This document shows positions 33,444-42,229 of a DNA stretch of 64,000 bases, one piece after another. The DNA comes from CBDDLD01 sp965250025. GTDB lineage: Bacteria; Bacteroidota; Bacteroidia; Flavobacteriales; Flavobacteriaceae. A model generated the notes under the pieces. It saw nothing but the letters and a program-made list of their open reading frames with translations, was not told where the DNA came from and did no database searches. The translations under genes were made by a program, and so were the position numbers. Each line of letters starts with the position of its first letter. Position 1 is the stretch's first letter. The DNA lies in assembly GCA_965250025.1 (NCBI GenBank), contig OZ252283.1, positions 372,001 through 436,000 on the forward strand, read 5' to 3'.

Positions 33444-35444
33444 TTATATGGAGTTCAATAATTCATCATCGACATGGTTTGGTAATGTTACTTTTAAATT
33501 TGGTTCTGCTTGCATCGCACGTTTAATTGCAAATACAGCTTCTTCATTTCTTGCCCAGCTTCGTCTGGCAATTCCATTATTAACATCCCAGAAAAGCATT
33601 GATTTTAGGCGTCTTTCAGCTTCTTTAGTACCATCAAGAACCATACCAAATCCTCCATTAATTACTTCGCCCCATCCAACACCACCTCCATTATGGATAC
33701 TAACCCATGTGGCTCCTCTAAAACTATCTCCAATAACATTATGAATAGCCATATCAGCAGTAAAGCGTGAACCATCATAAATATTGCTGGTTTCCCGGTA
33801 TGGTGAATCCGTGCCTGATACATCATGATGATCTCTCCCTAAAATCACAGGATCAATGACACCTTCGGAAATGGCATCATTAAACGCTTTGGCTATTTTC
33901 ATTCTGCCTTCTGCATCGGCATATAAGATTCTGGCCTGAGAACCAACGACCAGATTATTTTCCTGAGCACCTTTGATCCATTGTATGTTATCAGACATTT
34001 GTTGCTGAATCTCTTTCGGGGAATGCTGCATGATCGTTTCCAGAACATTACAGGCAATTTCATCGGTTTTAGCTAGATCATTGGGTTTGCCTGAAGCGCA
34101 TACCCAACGAAAGGGGCCAAAACCATAATCAAAACACATAGGTCCCATAATATCCTGCACATAACTGGGGTACTTAAAATCGATACCATTAATTGCCATG
34201 ATATCAGCTCCGGCTCTGGAAGCTTCCAATAGGAAAGCATTACCATAATCGAAAAAGTAAGTGCCTTTTTTGGTATGCTTATTAATGGCCTCGGCATGGC
34301 GTCTTAGAGATTCCTGAACTTTATTTTTGAACACTTCTGGCGCATTGGCCATCATATCATTAGCATCTTCAAAAGATAGACCTACAGGGTAGTAGCCTCC
34401 AGCCCATGGGTTATGTAGAGAAGTTTGGTCGCTCCCTAGATCAATATGAATGTTTTCTTCATCAAATCGCTCCCATACGTCTACAATGTTACCATGATAA
34501 GCGATAGATACATTTTCGTTATGAATCTTTGCAGTTCGTATGCGTACTACAAGTTCTTCGATATCAGAGATAACCTCATCTACCCAACCTTGCGAATGTC
34601 TCGTTTTTACAGCTTTTTCATTAACTTCAGCACAGACCGTGATACAACCAGCAATATTACCTGCTTTAGGTTGTGCGCCACTCATGCCTCCTAACCCGGA
34701 AGTGACAAATAAGCCACCTACAGGGGATTTTTTAATTTTTCTAAATCCGTTTAAGACCGTTATCGTAGTCCCATGGACAATACCTTGTGGGCCAATATAC
34801 ATATAACTCCCTGCGGTCATCTGACCGTATTGAGTAACGCCAAGTGCATTAAATTTTTCCCAATCGTCCGGTTTGGAATAGTTAGGGATCATCATACCAT
34901 TGGTTACAACAACTCTTGGTGCATCTTTATGAGAGGGAAATAGCCCTAAAGGGTGACCCGAATACATCACCAGAGTTTGCTCGTTAGTCATTTCAGACAA
35001 GTACTTCATAGTAAGCCTGTACTGGGCCCAATTCTGAAATACAGCACCATTACCACCATATGTTATAAGCTCATGAGGATGTTGCGCTACTGCCGGGTCT
35101 AAATTGTTTTGTATCATTAGCATTATGGCAGCTGCTTGTTTGGATTTGGCCGGATACTCATCTATTGGCCTGGCATACATATCATAATCAGGTCTGTATC
35201 GATACATATATATCCTGCCATGTTGATCCAATTCTTCTTTAAACTCTTTGATGAGTACGTTGTGCTGATCTTTATCAAAATACCTCAAAGCATTCCTTAA
35301 TGCCAATTGCTTTTCATCATCACTTAATATGGCTTTACGCTTTGGAGCATGATTAATATTAATATCATAAGCCTTGTTTTCTGGTAAGTCTTTGGGAATA
35401 CCTTCTGTGATCTGTTCTTGAAATGTTGAGGTTTGTACTTGCAT
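33444..35444 (-). CDS. hutU: Urocanate hydratase
   Basis: A 666-residue enzyme that converts urocanate to imidazolonepropionate in histidine breakdown. It uses a tightly bound NAD+. Recognisable segments are TYGGNGAVFQNWAQYRLTM, the catalytic-Cys region GPFRWVCASGKPNDL and HNGGGVGWGEVINGGFGMVLDG. The length is the longer form found in Bacteroidota. No other hut gene (hutH, hutI, hutG) is in the window. Its start overlaps the stop of the preceding DUF5522 gene. Confidence 0.93.
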   Translation of the reverse strand: MQVQTSTFQEQITEGIPKDLPENKAYDININHAPKRKAILSDDEKQLALRNALRYFDKDQHNVLIKEFKEELDQHGRIYMYRYRPDYDMYARPIDEYPAKSKQAAAIMLMIQNNLDPAVAQHPHELITYGGNGAVFQNWAQYRLTMKYLSEMTNEQTLVMYSGHPLGLFPSHKDAPRVVVTNGMMIPNYSKPDDWEKFNALGVTQYGQMTAGSYMYIGPQGIVHGTTITVLNGFRKIKKSPVGGLFVTSGLGGMSGAQPKAGNIAGCITVCAEVNEKAVKTRHSQGWVDEVISDIEELVVRIRTAKIHNENVSIAYHGNIVDVWERFDEENIHIDLGSDQTSLHNPWAGGYYPVGLSFEDANDMMANAPEVFKNKVQESLRRHAEAINKHTKKGTYFFDYGNAFLLEASRAGADIMAINGIDFKYPSYVQDIMGPMCFDYGFGPFRWVCASGKPNDLAKTDEIACNVLETIMQHSPKEIQQQMSDNIQWIKGAQENNLVVGSQARILYADAEGRMKIAKAFNDAISEGVIDPVILGRDHHDVSGTDSPYRETSNIYDGSRFTADMAIHNVIGDSFRGATWVSIHNGGGVGWGEVINGGFGMVLDGTKEAERRLKSMLFWDVNNGIARRSWARNEEAVFAIKRAMQAEPNLKVTLPNHVDDELLNSI

Positions 35445-35608
35445 TATTTTTGTTTACTGTCAGTTTTCTTATTGAAGCCGTATGGGCAATGTCTACATCC
35501 ACTTTCACAGCAATAGCCTCTTTTCAGATGGTATTGTTCTGTAAAACAACGATAGCCTTCGGGTGTTAAATAGTAATCACCTTCTTCAATGGGGACGTAT
35601 TTTTTCAT
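35444..35608 (-). CDS. Small Cys-rich DUF5522 protein
   Basis: A 54-residue protein beginning MKKYVPIEEGDYYLTPEGYR with a compact Cys/His cluster GYCCESGCRHCPYGF, as in DUF5522. The cluster could bind a metal such as zinc. It ends TAATG, with its stop sharing bases with the hutU start, so hutU is translationally coupled to it. The stop-to-start overlap and good family pattern make this a real gene despite its size. Confidence 0.8.
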   Translation of the reverse strand: MKKYVPIEEGDYYLTPEGYRCFTEQYHLKRGYCCESGCRHCPYGFNKKTDSKQK

Positions 35609-35614
35609 GTGTAA

Positions 35615-35622
35615 CAAAGATA
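35615..35622 (-). promoter_or_regulatory. Probable -7 promoter element for DUF5522-hutU
   Basis: TATCTTTG on the minus strand, an exact TAnnTTTG match, ends only 6 nt before the DUF5522 ATG. If used, the mRNA would be almost or fully leaderless. Confidence 0.4.
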
Positions 35623-35645
35623 ATGTAAATTGGTTTGATTTTTGA

Positions 35646-35981
35646 ATGCAGCTTGGTATGATTCTAGTATTTCCTTTAATGGTGCCTAAAGGTTATAGAG
35701 GCATTACTTTATTTCCATTTATTATTCTAAGGCGTGAAAGTGATAAGATCGATAAAACTGTAGTCAATTACGAACGAATACATTTAAGACAACAATTAGA
35801 ACTCCTGGTCGTCCCTTTTTACCTGTGGTATTTGGTGGAGTTTATGATAAAATGGCTTAGATTTAGAAACCATAATATAGCTTACAGAGCCATTTCTTTT
35901 GAAAAAGAAGCATATGCTCGAGAAGGCGACTTAAAATATCTAAAACATAGAAGAATTTGGAGTTTTATGAGGTATTTTTGA
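35646..35981 (+). CDS. Conserved small protein with metalloprotease-like motif
   Basis: A 111-residue protein with one hydrophobic segment (LELLVVPFYLWYLVEFMI). The stretch NYERIHLRQQLE resembles an HExxH zinc motif with Tyr in place of the first His, and the later FEKEAYAREGDLKYL resembles a third-ligand helix (ExxAYxxE). It could be a degenerate gluzincin-like protein; I cannot place it in a named family. It lies 3 nt before the PLP enzyme gene and is probably co-transcribed with it. Confidence 0.6.
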   Translation: MQLGMILVFPLMVPKGYRGITLFPFIILRRESDKIDKTVVNYERIHLRQQLELLVVPFYLWYLVEFMIKWLRFRNHNIAYRAISFEKEAYAREGDLKYLKHRRIWSFMRYF

Positions 35982-35984
35982 ACC

Positions 35985-36896
35985 ATGCGGATTGATGATA
36001 TTAATATAGAAACCCGGAAGATAGATGTAGTGAATTCAATTGAACTGTCTATCAGACGAGAAGATCGTATACATCCCTTTATTTCTGGCAATAAATATCG
36101 GAAGCTTAAATATAATATTCAAGAAGCAAAGCAATTAAATAAAAGTACCTTATTGACTTTTGGAGGTGCATATTCTAATCATATTGCAGCAGTAGCTTAT
36201 GCTGGTAAGGTTTCGGGCATAAAAACCATAGGCGTTATAAGAGGCGAAGAATTGATTCAAAAGGTTGATCAGAATCCGACGCTCAGGTTTGCTAAACACT
36301 GTGGTATGGAATTTTATTGTGTATCCAGAGTAGCATATCGTCAAAAGACAACAGATCGTTATGTTAATAGTCTAAAAGACAGATTTGGAGATTTTTATCT
36401 TATTCCTGAAGGCGGTACGAATGCATTAGCGATAAAGGGCTGTGAAGAAATATTAAATGAACAGGATAAACAATATGATTTTGTGTGTTGTTGCGTAGGT
36501 ACCGGTGGTACCATATCCGGTATTGTTAACAGTTCGGGTTTACATCAAAAAGTTTTAGGATTTTCTGCCTTAAAAGGTGATTTTTTAAAAGATGAGATTA
36601 GTAAATTTGCAATTCAGGAGAATTGGCAATTAATTACAGATTATCACTTCGGTGGTTATGCTAAAATAAATGCTGAGTTGATCACGTTTATTAATTCGTT
36701 TAGAAAGCGTTATAATGTGCCTTTGGATCCTGTGTATACGGGTAAAATGATGTTTGGTATTACAGACATGATAAGAACCGGTTATTTTCCGAAAAAATCT
36801 AAGGTGTTGGCTATTCATACCGGTGGATTACAGGGAATAGAAGGGATGAATGAAGTCCTGAAGAAAAAGAATTTACCTTTAATTGAAGTTGAATGA
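35985..36896 (+). CDS. D-cysteine desulfhydrase/ACC deaminase-family PLP enzyme
   Basis: A 303-residue fold-type II PLP enzyme: PLP-lysine in SGNKYRKLKYNI, the substrate loop GGAYSNHIAA and the phosphate loop CVGTGGTISGI. It is shorter than characterised ACC deaminases (about 338), which is usual for Bacteroidota members annotated as 1-aminocyclopropane-1-carboxylate deaminase/D-cysteine desulfhydrase. The substrate is not certain. Its end overlaps the start of the glucosaminidase gene by 4 nt. Confidence 0.82.
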   Translation: MRIDDINIETRKIDVVNSIELSIRREDRIHPFISGNKYRKLKYNIQEAKQLNKSTLLTFGGAYSNHIAAVAYAGKVSGIKTIGVIRGEELIQKVDQNPTLRFAKHCGMEFYCVSRVAYRQKTTDRYVNSLKDRFGDFYLIPEGGTNALAIKGCEEILNEQDKQYDFVCCCVGTGGTISGIVNSSGLHQKVLGFSALKGDFLKDEISKFAIQENWQLITDYHFGGYAKINAELITFINSFRKRYNVPLDPVYTGKMMFGITDMIRTGYFPKKSKVLAIHTGGLQGIEGMNEVLKKKNLPLIEVE

Positions 36897-37729
36897 AACA
36901 TAGAATCATATTCCTGTTGACCTTATTTTTAGTGGTGGCTTGTGGCCCTAAGAAAGGTGTTGTGACTAAGAAAAAGAAGAAGAGAACAGATCGTAAAGAG
37001 GTTGTTGTGACTACCGATGACAAAAAGGAGGAAAACAGTGAGAAAACCGTAAAAGAAGTTACTGTTCCTAAAGCCGGTGGTAAACGTAGTGCTACCGAGA
37101 TCTATATAGATACTTATGCGAGTATTGCAAAGGAGGAGATGCGTAAGTATAAAATACCAGCAAGTATCACTTTGGCTCAAGGCATTTTAGAATCCGGATC
37201 TGGAAAAGGTCGGTTGGCTGTAAAAGCCAATAATCATTTTGGGATCAAATGCCATGGATGGAAAGGCGCAAAAATTTATCACGATGATGATCGTTCGCAA
37301 GAATGCTTCCGGAAGTATAAATATGCTAAATCTTCATATGAGGACCATTCTAAGTTTCTGACCAATAGAGGACGTTATTCTAAATTATTCAAGCTTAGAC
37401 CAGAGGATTACAAAGCATGGGCGAAAGGCTTAAAGGCAGCAGGATATGCCACAGATAGAAAATACCCTCAAAAACTCATTAGTTTGATAGAGCGATACCA
37501 GTTATACAAATACGATAGAGAGGTTTTAGGAAAGCGTAGTAGAACTGACAACACATCTATCGAAACTGTCGAAATTGTAGAAACAGAAACACATACAGTG
37601 ATCAAAGGCGACACCTTGTACTCGTTGTCAAAACGTTATAATTTAACCGTAGAGCAACTAAAATCTTTAAATAAGCTTAGTTCTAATGACCTTAAAATTG
37701 GACAAGTGCTAACTGTAAAACCAAATTAA
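36893..37729 (+). CDS. LysM-containing glucosaminidase lipoprotein (GH73-type)
   Basis: A 278-residue lipoprotein with lipobox FLVVAC followed by a Lys-rich linker. The peptidoglycan hydrolase domain (about 70-205) has the catalytic Glu in LAQGILESGSGKG and FGIKCHGWKGAKIY; residues about 232-277 form a LysM domain (HTVIKGDTLYSLSKRYNLT). It probably trims peptidoglycan glycan strands in the periplasm. The 4-nt overlap with the upstream PLP gene and 3-nt gap to hemL suggest one transcript. Confidence 0.88.
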   Translation: MKHRIIFLLTLFLVVACGPKKGVVTKKKKKRTDRKEVVVTTDDKKEENSEKTVKEVTVPKAGGKRSATEIYIDTYASIAKEEMRKYKIPASITLAQGILESGSGKGRLAVKANNHFGIKCHGWKGAKIYHDDDRSQECFRKYKYAKSSYEDHSKFLTNRGRYSKLFKLRPEDYKAWAKGLKAAGYATDRKYPQKLISLIERYQLYKYDREVLGKRSRTDNTSIETVEIVETETHTVIKGDTLYSLSKRYNLTVEQLKSLNKLSSNDLKIGQVLTVKPN

Positions 37730-37732
37730 AAT

Positions 37733-39019
37733 ATGCTATATCAGAGAAGCAGTGCTTTGTTTAAGGCTGCAAACGATGTCATTCCCGGAGGAGTAAATTC
37801 GCCTGTAAGAGCTTTTAAAGCTGTAGGAGGAACTCCAATTTTTGCTAAACGTGCTAAAGGTGCATACATTTATGATGAAGATGATAATCAGTTTATTGAT
37901 TATATCAATTCATGGGGGCCTATGTTATTGGGACATGCATACCAACCTGTAGTAGATGCCGTTATTGAAGCAGCAAAGCAAGGCACCTCATTTGGAATGC
38001 CAACAGCTTTAGAAACGAAAATTGCGGAATTAGCAGTAGCTATGGTGCCTAATATTGATATGATACGATTTGTCAATTCGGGAACAGAAGCATGTATGAG
38101 TGCTATTCGGTTGGCAAGAGGTTATACTAAAAAAGATAAAATCATAAAATTTGCAGGATGTTATCATGGTCATAGTGATGCTTTTTTAATTCAGGCCGGT
38201 AGTGGGGCAATGACTTTTGGGTCACCTAATAGTCCGGGCGTAACTCAAGGTACTGCTAAAGACACGCTCTTAGCTACATATAATGATATGGATTCTGTGA
38301 GGTCACTTGTAGAGGCTAATAAACAGGAGATAGCGGCAATTATTATTGAACCTGTTGCTGGTAATATGGGATGTATACCACCTCAAGATGACTTTTTACA
38401 AGCATTAAGAATGTTGTGTGATAAAGAAGAGATCTTGTTGATATTTGATGAAGTAATGACAGGTTTCAGACTAGCGAAAGGTGGTGCGCAAGAATTGTAT
38501 AATGTTAATGCAGATATTGTTTGCTTTGGTAAAGTTATAGGAGGCGGATTGCCTGTAGGAGCATTTGCAGCTAGAAAAGAAATAATGAGTCATCTAGCGC
38601 CATTAGGACCAGTATATCAAGCAGGAACTTTAAGTGGAAACCCTTTGGCAATGGCTGCAGGCTATGCCATGTTAACGGCAATTAATTCTGACAAAGCCTT
38701 ATTTAACAGATTAGAGGATAAGACAAAATACTTGCATTTGGGGATGGCTAAAGTCCTTGAAGCTCATAACATAACGCATTCAATCAATAGGGTAGGATCT
38801 ATGATCTCTGTTCATTTTAGTGAAGGTGTTACTGTGGATTTTGATTCTGCTGCAAAAGGAAACAACACGACTTTTAAATCGTTCTTTCATGCGATGCTAA
38901 ATGAAGGTATATATATTGCTCCTAGTGCTTTTGAAACTTGGTTTATTACAGATGCTCTGACTTATGAAGATCTGGATAAAACCATTGCAAGTGTAGAGAA
39001 GTTTGCTAAAACTATATAA
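37733..39019 (+). CDS. hemL: Glutamate-1-semialdehyde 2,1-aminomutase
   Basis: A 428-residue PLP enzyme that makes 5-aminolevulinate for haem synthesis. Family marks include PGGVNSPVRAFKAVGG, VNSGTEACMSAIRLARG, and the PLP-lysine K267 in CFGKVIGGGLPVGAF (E. coli K265). Its length matches the family. A strong terminator follows 1 nt after the stop. Confidence 0.95.
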   Translation: MLYQRSSALFKAANDVIPGGVNSPVRAFKAVGGTPIFAKRAKGAYIYDEDDNQFIDYINSWGPMLLGHAYQPVVDAVIEAAKQGTSFGMPTALETKIAELAVAMVPNIDMIRFVNSGTEACMSAIRLARGYTKKDKIIKFAGCYHGHSDAFLIQAGSGAMTFGSPNSPGVTQGTAKDTLLATYNDMDSVRSLVEANKQEIAAIIIEPVAGNMGCIPPQDDFLQALRMLCDKEEILLIFDEVMTGFRLAKGGAQELYNVNADIVCFGKVIGGGLPVGAFAARKEIMSHLAPLGPVYQAGTLSGNPLAMAAGYAMLTAINSDKALFNRLEDKTKYLHLGMAKVLEAHNITHSINRVGSMISVHFSEGVTVDFDSAAKGNNTTFKSFFHAMLNEGIYIAPSAFETWFITDALTYEDLDKTIASVEKFAKTI

Positions 39020-39020
39020 A

Positions 39021-39050
39021 TAAAAAACCTCGCATTTGCGAGGTTTTTTA
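39021..39050. terminator. Bidirectional terminator after hemL
   Basis: 14-nt perfect arms (TAAAAAACCTCGCA and complement) with a TT loop, running into A and T tracts. It separates hemL from the convergent small secreted gene. Confidence 0.85.
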
Positions 39051-39374
39051 TTAGTTGTCTAAATTCTTATAGCGATCGTATTGTTCTTCGTTTAAAATTT
39101 CTTTTATACGAACGTCTAATTGTTCTCGAATTTTCTTTTTCTCTTCCTCATTATTAGAACCCGCTTGGTTATATCTCGCCATGTCCTTTCCGAATTCTTT
39201 CATGGCGTTATATACAAGATGGCGTTGTTCAGTTGAAAACTTTAGAGTCTTGTATAATGCTTCTGTTTTTTCTGCAGCAACTCTATTTATTTCTATTTTA
39301 TTTTGAGCAATACCCGATTGGGTACCTAGCATGAAAATAAGGGCAAAAGCAAAAAGTGTAAATATCTTTTTCAT
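39051..39374 (-). CDS. Small secreted helical protein (Spy/CpxP-like)
   Basis: A 107-residue exported protein, signal peptide about 1-23, followed by a charged helical region with the repeated logic seen in Spy/CpxP chaperones (LKFSTEQRHLVYNAM ... EILNEEQYDRYKNL). The closing LNEEQYxxY motif is shared with the next gene at 39480. It may bind unfolded periplasmic protein; this is by pattern only. Confidence 0.65.
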   Translation of the reverse strand: MKKIFTLFAFALIFMLGTQSGIAQNKIEINRVAAEKTEALYKTLKFSTEQRHLVYNAMKEFGKDMARYNQAGSNNEEEKKKIREQLDVRIKEILNEEQYDRYKNLDN

Positions 39375-39430
39375 ATTAAATGATTTAGTTTGTGGGTTAC
39401 TAAAGTAATAATTTTATTTAAAAAATGAAT

Positions 39431-39460
39431 AAAAAAAAGTACCACAATGCTGTAGTACTT
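39431..39460 (-). terminator. Terminator after the second Spy-like gene
   Basis: AAGTAC/GTACTT stem with an inner ACA/TGT, followed on the minus strand by eight T residues. Confidence 0.75.
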
Positions 39461-39479
39461 ATAGATCAATGGTTTTGAC

Positions 39480-39929
39480 TTAGTGTTTTTTTCGCTGCGA
39501 TTTTACTTTGCGCTTTCTTTTTTTCTTAGCCATACTTTTTTCAAACTTCTCATACTGCTCATCATTAAGAATTGATTTCATAGCCTTTTTCATGGCGATC
39601 TGGGCATCTAGCCTTTCGTTTTTCATTTTTAAATAGTCATCCTTGGTGAGTTTTTGCTTTTCGCCATCAGAGTTTTTTTGACGTTCTTCCATTCTTTTCT
39701 TTCTGTCTTTAGCTTCTGCTAACATTAAGGTCATTACTTTAGATTGCTGATTTTCATCAAGATCTAAATGTAAGGTCATCTCTTTGGTTTTTAGTTCAGC
39801 CAATTCTTCAGCAGACATGTCTTTGTAGATTTGTTTCATCTGACTTTTGTCGTGATGCTTGTTTTCAGGTTTTTGCGCTATTGCATTTATGGTAAAAAAT
39901 GCTAATGCGATTAGGACTAATTTCTTCAT
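39480..39929 (-). CDS. Small secreted Lys-rich helical protein (Spy/CpxP-like)
   Basis: A 149-residue exported protein, signal peptide about 1-18. The mature part is helical with MTLHLDLDENQQSKVMTLMLAEA and SILNDEQYEKFEKSM, similar to the neighbouring gene at 39051, and ends with a strongly basic tail (KKKRKRKVKSQRKKH). The two genes look like diverged paralogues with separate terminators. The basic tail is unusual for this group and could contact membrane or nucleic acid after cell lysis. Confidence 0.65.
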   Translation of the reverse strand: MKKLVLIALAFFTINAIAQKPENKHHDKSQMKQIYKDMSAEELAELKTKEMTLHLDLDENQQSKVMTLMLAEAKDRKKRMEERQKNSDGEKQKLTKDDYLKMKNERLDAQIAMKKAMKSILNDEQYEKFEKSMAKKKRKRKVKSQRKKH

Positions 39930-39979
39930 TGTTTACTGTTTTATGTTTGCTTACTATGACTTAGTAAAACTGTAAACGT

Positions 39980-40012
39980 TTAATTAAGTTCACTTTTTTA
40001 GAACTTAATTAA
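39980..40012. repeat. 12-bp inverted repeat between two minus-strand genes
   Basis: TTAATTAAGTTC/GAACTTAATTAA with a 9-nt spacer, starting 4 nt after the stop of the 499-residue gene. It is either its terminator (no T-tract) or an operator for the downstream Spy-like gene. Confidence 0.5.
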
Positions 40013-40016
40013 CATT

Positions 40017-41516
40017 TTAAGTGGTTTTGATCAACTCCAGAGTAGTCTCGTAGGTGTATGCTTTAATCATTTTAGATTTTAACCAGGCATAGAAACTCAT
40101 AACAAATATGTCTTCTTTCTTTGCATCTGGCCATATAAGGTTCTGTGTTACGTCGTTTTTAAATGCTTTGGTTGTTACTTCAGAAGGCGATTTATAATAG
40201 CGTTCAATAAAACCTAAAAATATAAGAATGTATTGTTGTCCAATGTCCTTTATGTAAGAACTATAACTTCTTTTGAAACTTTTCAATCGGGAATAAAAAA
40301 TATCTTCCTCTTGGAGTTCTGCGTATAAAATAATCTCGCACAAATTTTTCTTAATTACCCAATCTATCCCTGCTTTCTCTATATACCATTTATCAGTGTG
40401 ATAGAGTTTAGATAATATACTTTTTACTTTTAATAGATTCTCTTGTTGAAAATAAAACATTATAAGGCTAAGTTTTAAATCTAATAATGCTTCTAAATCC
40501 TCATGTTTTTTGTTAATGATGGTTTCTGTAAGTTCAATGGCTTCAGATTGATGACCTAGATAATTTAAGTTTAGGGCTTTAATGAGATGCAGTTTTAAGA
40601 CAAATTGATTGTAATGTTTTTTTCTTTTTGAGAGCATCAGTTGTTCCATTATATGGATGTAATCCATAGACATTTTGAACTTTTTATTTCTAAACAATGT
40701 ATTGGCAATAATGTATATGATATGTATATGATAATACAACTGTTTGTCTTTGTCTTTGCGGGTTTTTAATGTGTCATAAGCATTTAAAACAAATGATTCA
40801 ATCGTTAAATAGTTATTAGACACTAGTGCAGAGATATTAGCAATGGTTAATAGTTGATATAGCGATTTAAATGTCAGTGATTCATTAAGTTCTATGTTAT
40901 GAGTTTCTGAAATTCTGTTTAAAACCTCTTCAAAATCAACAACTTCCCTTTTGTAGCTGATGTCAATAAGTACCTTTCTTATTTTAGCATAGACCATATT
41001 GAGCTGATCTTCCAGTTGATGCTGTCTCCAGTTTTCTCTTTGTTTTTTAATAATATCATCAATGTTAACACCTGAATACGCATAAGCATATTGAATTTTA
41101 GTGTGATAAATTTCATTAAGTATAGCAAAAAGCAGATGCTCACTAGCTAATGCTTCAGCTTTATCAAGAATACTGTAGGCAATTTTAAATTGCTTTTGCA
41201 ATAAAAATGATCTGGCAGCAAGGATGTATTTTATCGCTTTCATGTCTATTGAATTCTCCTCGCTTAAGCTTATGTTGGCTGTAAAATCAATAATGCTATC
41301 AAATAAACGCTTTCTTAATGCGTGATAGGCGGTTCTGTTGTCTTTGCCGTATAGTTCTTCGCATAGTGTCTTACTATTACTTTCACCTTGAGATAAAAGC
41401 TTAACCAAATGCACATTTTTGGTATTACTTCTCTTATTTCTGGAGACTAAAAAAAGCTGTAGTTTTTGTTTTTGTTCATTGTCAAGAGCAGCTATTATGG
41501 CATTTAAGTCATACAT
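40017..41516 (-). CDS. Large helical-repeat (TPR-like) cytoplasmic protein
   Basis: A 499-residue protein without signal peptide or membrane segments, composed almost wholly of amphipathic helices in pairs (for example IKYILAARSFLLQKQFKIAYSILDKAEALA and KALNLNYLGHQSEAIELTETIIN), the look of a TPR or SEL1-like solenoid. No catalytic motif is visible. Function unknown. It is divergent from the YiaA/B gene across 150 nt of very AT-rich DNA. Confidence 0.7.
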   Translation of the reverse strand: MYDLNAIIAALDNEQKQKLQLFLVSRNKRSNTKNVHLVKLLSQGESNSKTLCEELYGKDNRTAYHALRKRLFDSIIDFTANISLSEENSIDMKAIKYILAARSFLLQKQFKIAYSILDKAEALASEHLLFAILNEIYHTKIQYAYAYSGVNIDDIIKKQRENWRQHQLEDQLNMVYAKIRKVLIDISYKREVVDFEEVLNRISETHNIELNESLTFKSLYQLLTIANISALVSNNYLTIESFVLNAYDTLKTRKDKDKQLYYHIHIIYIIANTLFRNKKFKMSMDYIHIMEQLMLSKRKKHYNQFVLKLHLIKALNLNYLGHQSEAIELTETIINKKHEDLEALLDLKLSLIMFYFQQENLLKVKSILSKLYHTDKWYIEKAGIDWVIKKNLCEIILYAELQEEDIFYSRLKSFKRSYSSYIKDIGQQYILIFLGFIERYYKSPSEVTTKAFKNDVTQNLIWPDAKKEDIFVMSFYAWLKSKMIKAYTYETTLELIKTT

Positions 41517-41666
41517 TTAATCGTTAGTTTTTATATATAAATATTAATAAATATAGTTATTATATGATTTAATGATTATTTTATATCGTCATTTTATATT
41601 ATAAAATAGATTTTTTTGCAAAACATTTCTTAGCAGTTTTGTTACATAATCATTAAAACAAGTGTT

Positions 41667-42152
41667 ATGGATTATCAAACAACAGTGTCATTAAAGAATG
41701 ACGACAAAACGACAACGAAAAAGAAACAAAAGAAAATCTATGATCAAAAGCCAACACCAGCATTTATTGGAGCTTCCTGGACAGCATTATTAATTGGGAT
41801 GGTATCCTACTGTATTGGTTTGTGGAATGCTGAGATGGAGCTCAATGAGAAGGGGTATTATTTTACAGTGCTCCTTTTTGGCTTATTCTCGGTAGTCTCA
41901 GTACAAAAAGCAGTCAGAGATAAGCTCGAAAATATTCAGGTTACAGAAATGTATTATGGAATTAGTTGGTTTACAACAATAACGTCTATTGTGTTGCTAA
42001 TTGTTGGTTTGTGGAATGCAGATTTATTGCTAAGTGAAAAAGGGTTTTACGGAATGTCATTTACCCTTAGTTTATTTGCAGCAATAGCAGTACAGAAAAA
42101 TACTAGAGATGTAAAGTATATTGAATCACAAGAAGAAACAACAGAAGATTAA
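41667..42152 (+). CDS. YiaA/YiaB-type inner-membrane protein with internal duplication
   Basis: A 161-residue protein with two copies of the YiaA/B two-helix unit. Copy 1 (about 33-85) has FIGASWTALLIGMVSYCIGLWNAEMELNEKGYYFTVLLFGLF; copy 2 (about 95-150) has YGISWFTTITSIVLLIVGLWNADLLLSEKGFYGMSFTLSLF. The shared core is GLWNA followed by L-EKG-Y. Four membrane segments result. Function of the family is unknown. A clear terminator follows. Confidence 0.82.
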   Translation: MDYQTTVSLKNDDKTTTKKKQKKIYDQKPTPAFIGASWTALLIGMVSYCIGLWNAEMELNEKGYYFTVLLFGLFSVVSVQKAVRDKLENIQVTEMYYGISWFTTITSIVLLIVGLWNADLLLSEKGFYGMSFTLSLFAAIAVQKNTRDVKYIESQEETTED

Positions 42153-42185
42153 ACGTTGTTTTGATGATTGGTTAGTTAGTGACCC

Positions 42186-42216
42186 AAAACCTCACGGTAT
42201 TATAGCGTGAGGTTTT
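42186..42216 (+). terminator. Terminator after the YiaA/B gene
   Basis: AAAACCTCACG/CGTGAGGTTTT, 11-nt perfect arms with a 9-nt loop. Confidence 0.8.
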
Positions 42217-42229
42217 AAACAAAGGGCAA

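Noticed and set aside
33444..35444. Complete histidine-utilisation operon
   Set aside because: Only hutU is present; hutH, hutI and hutG are not in the window.
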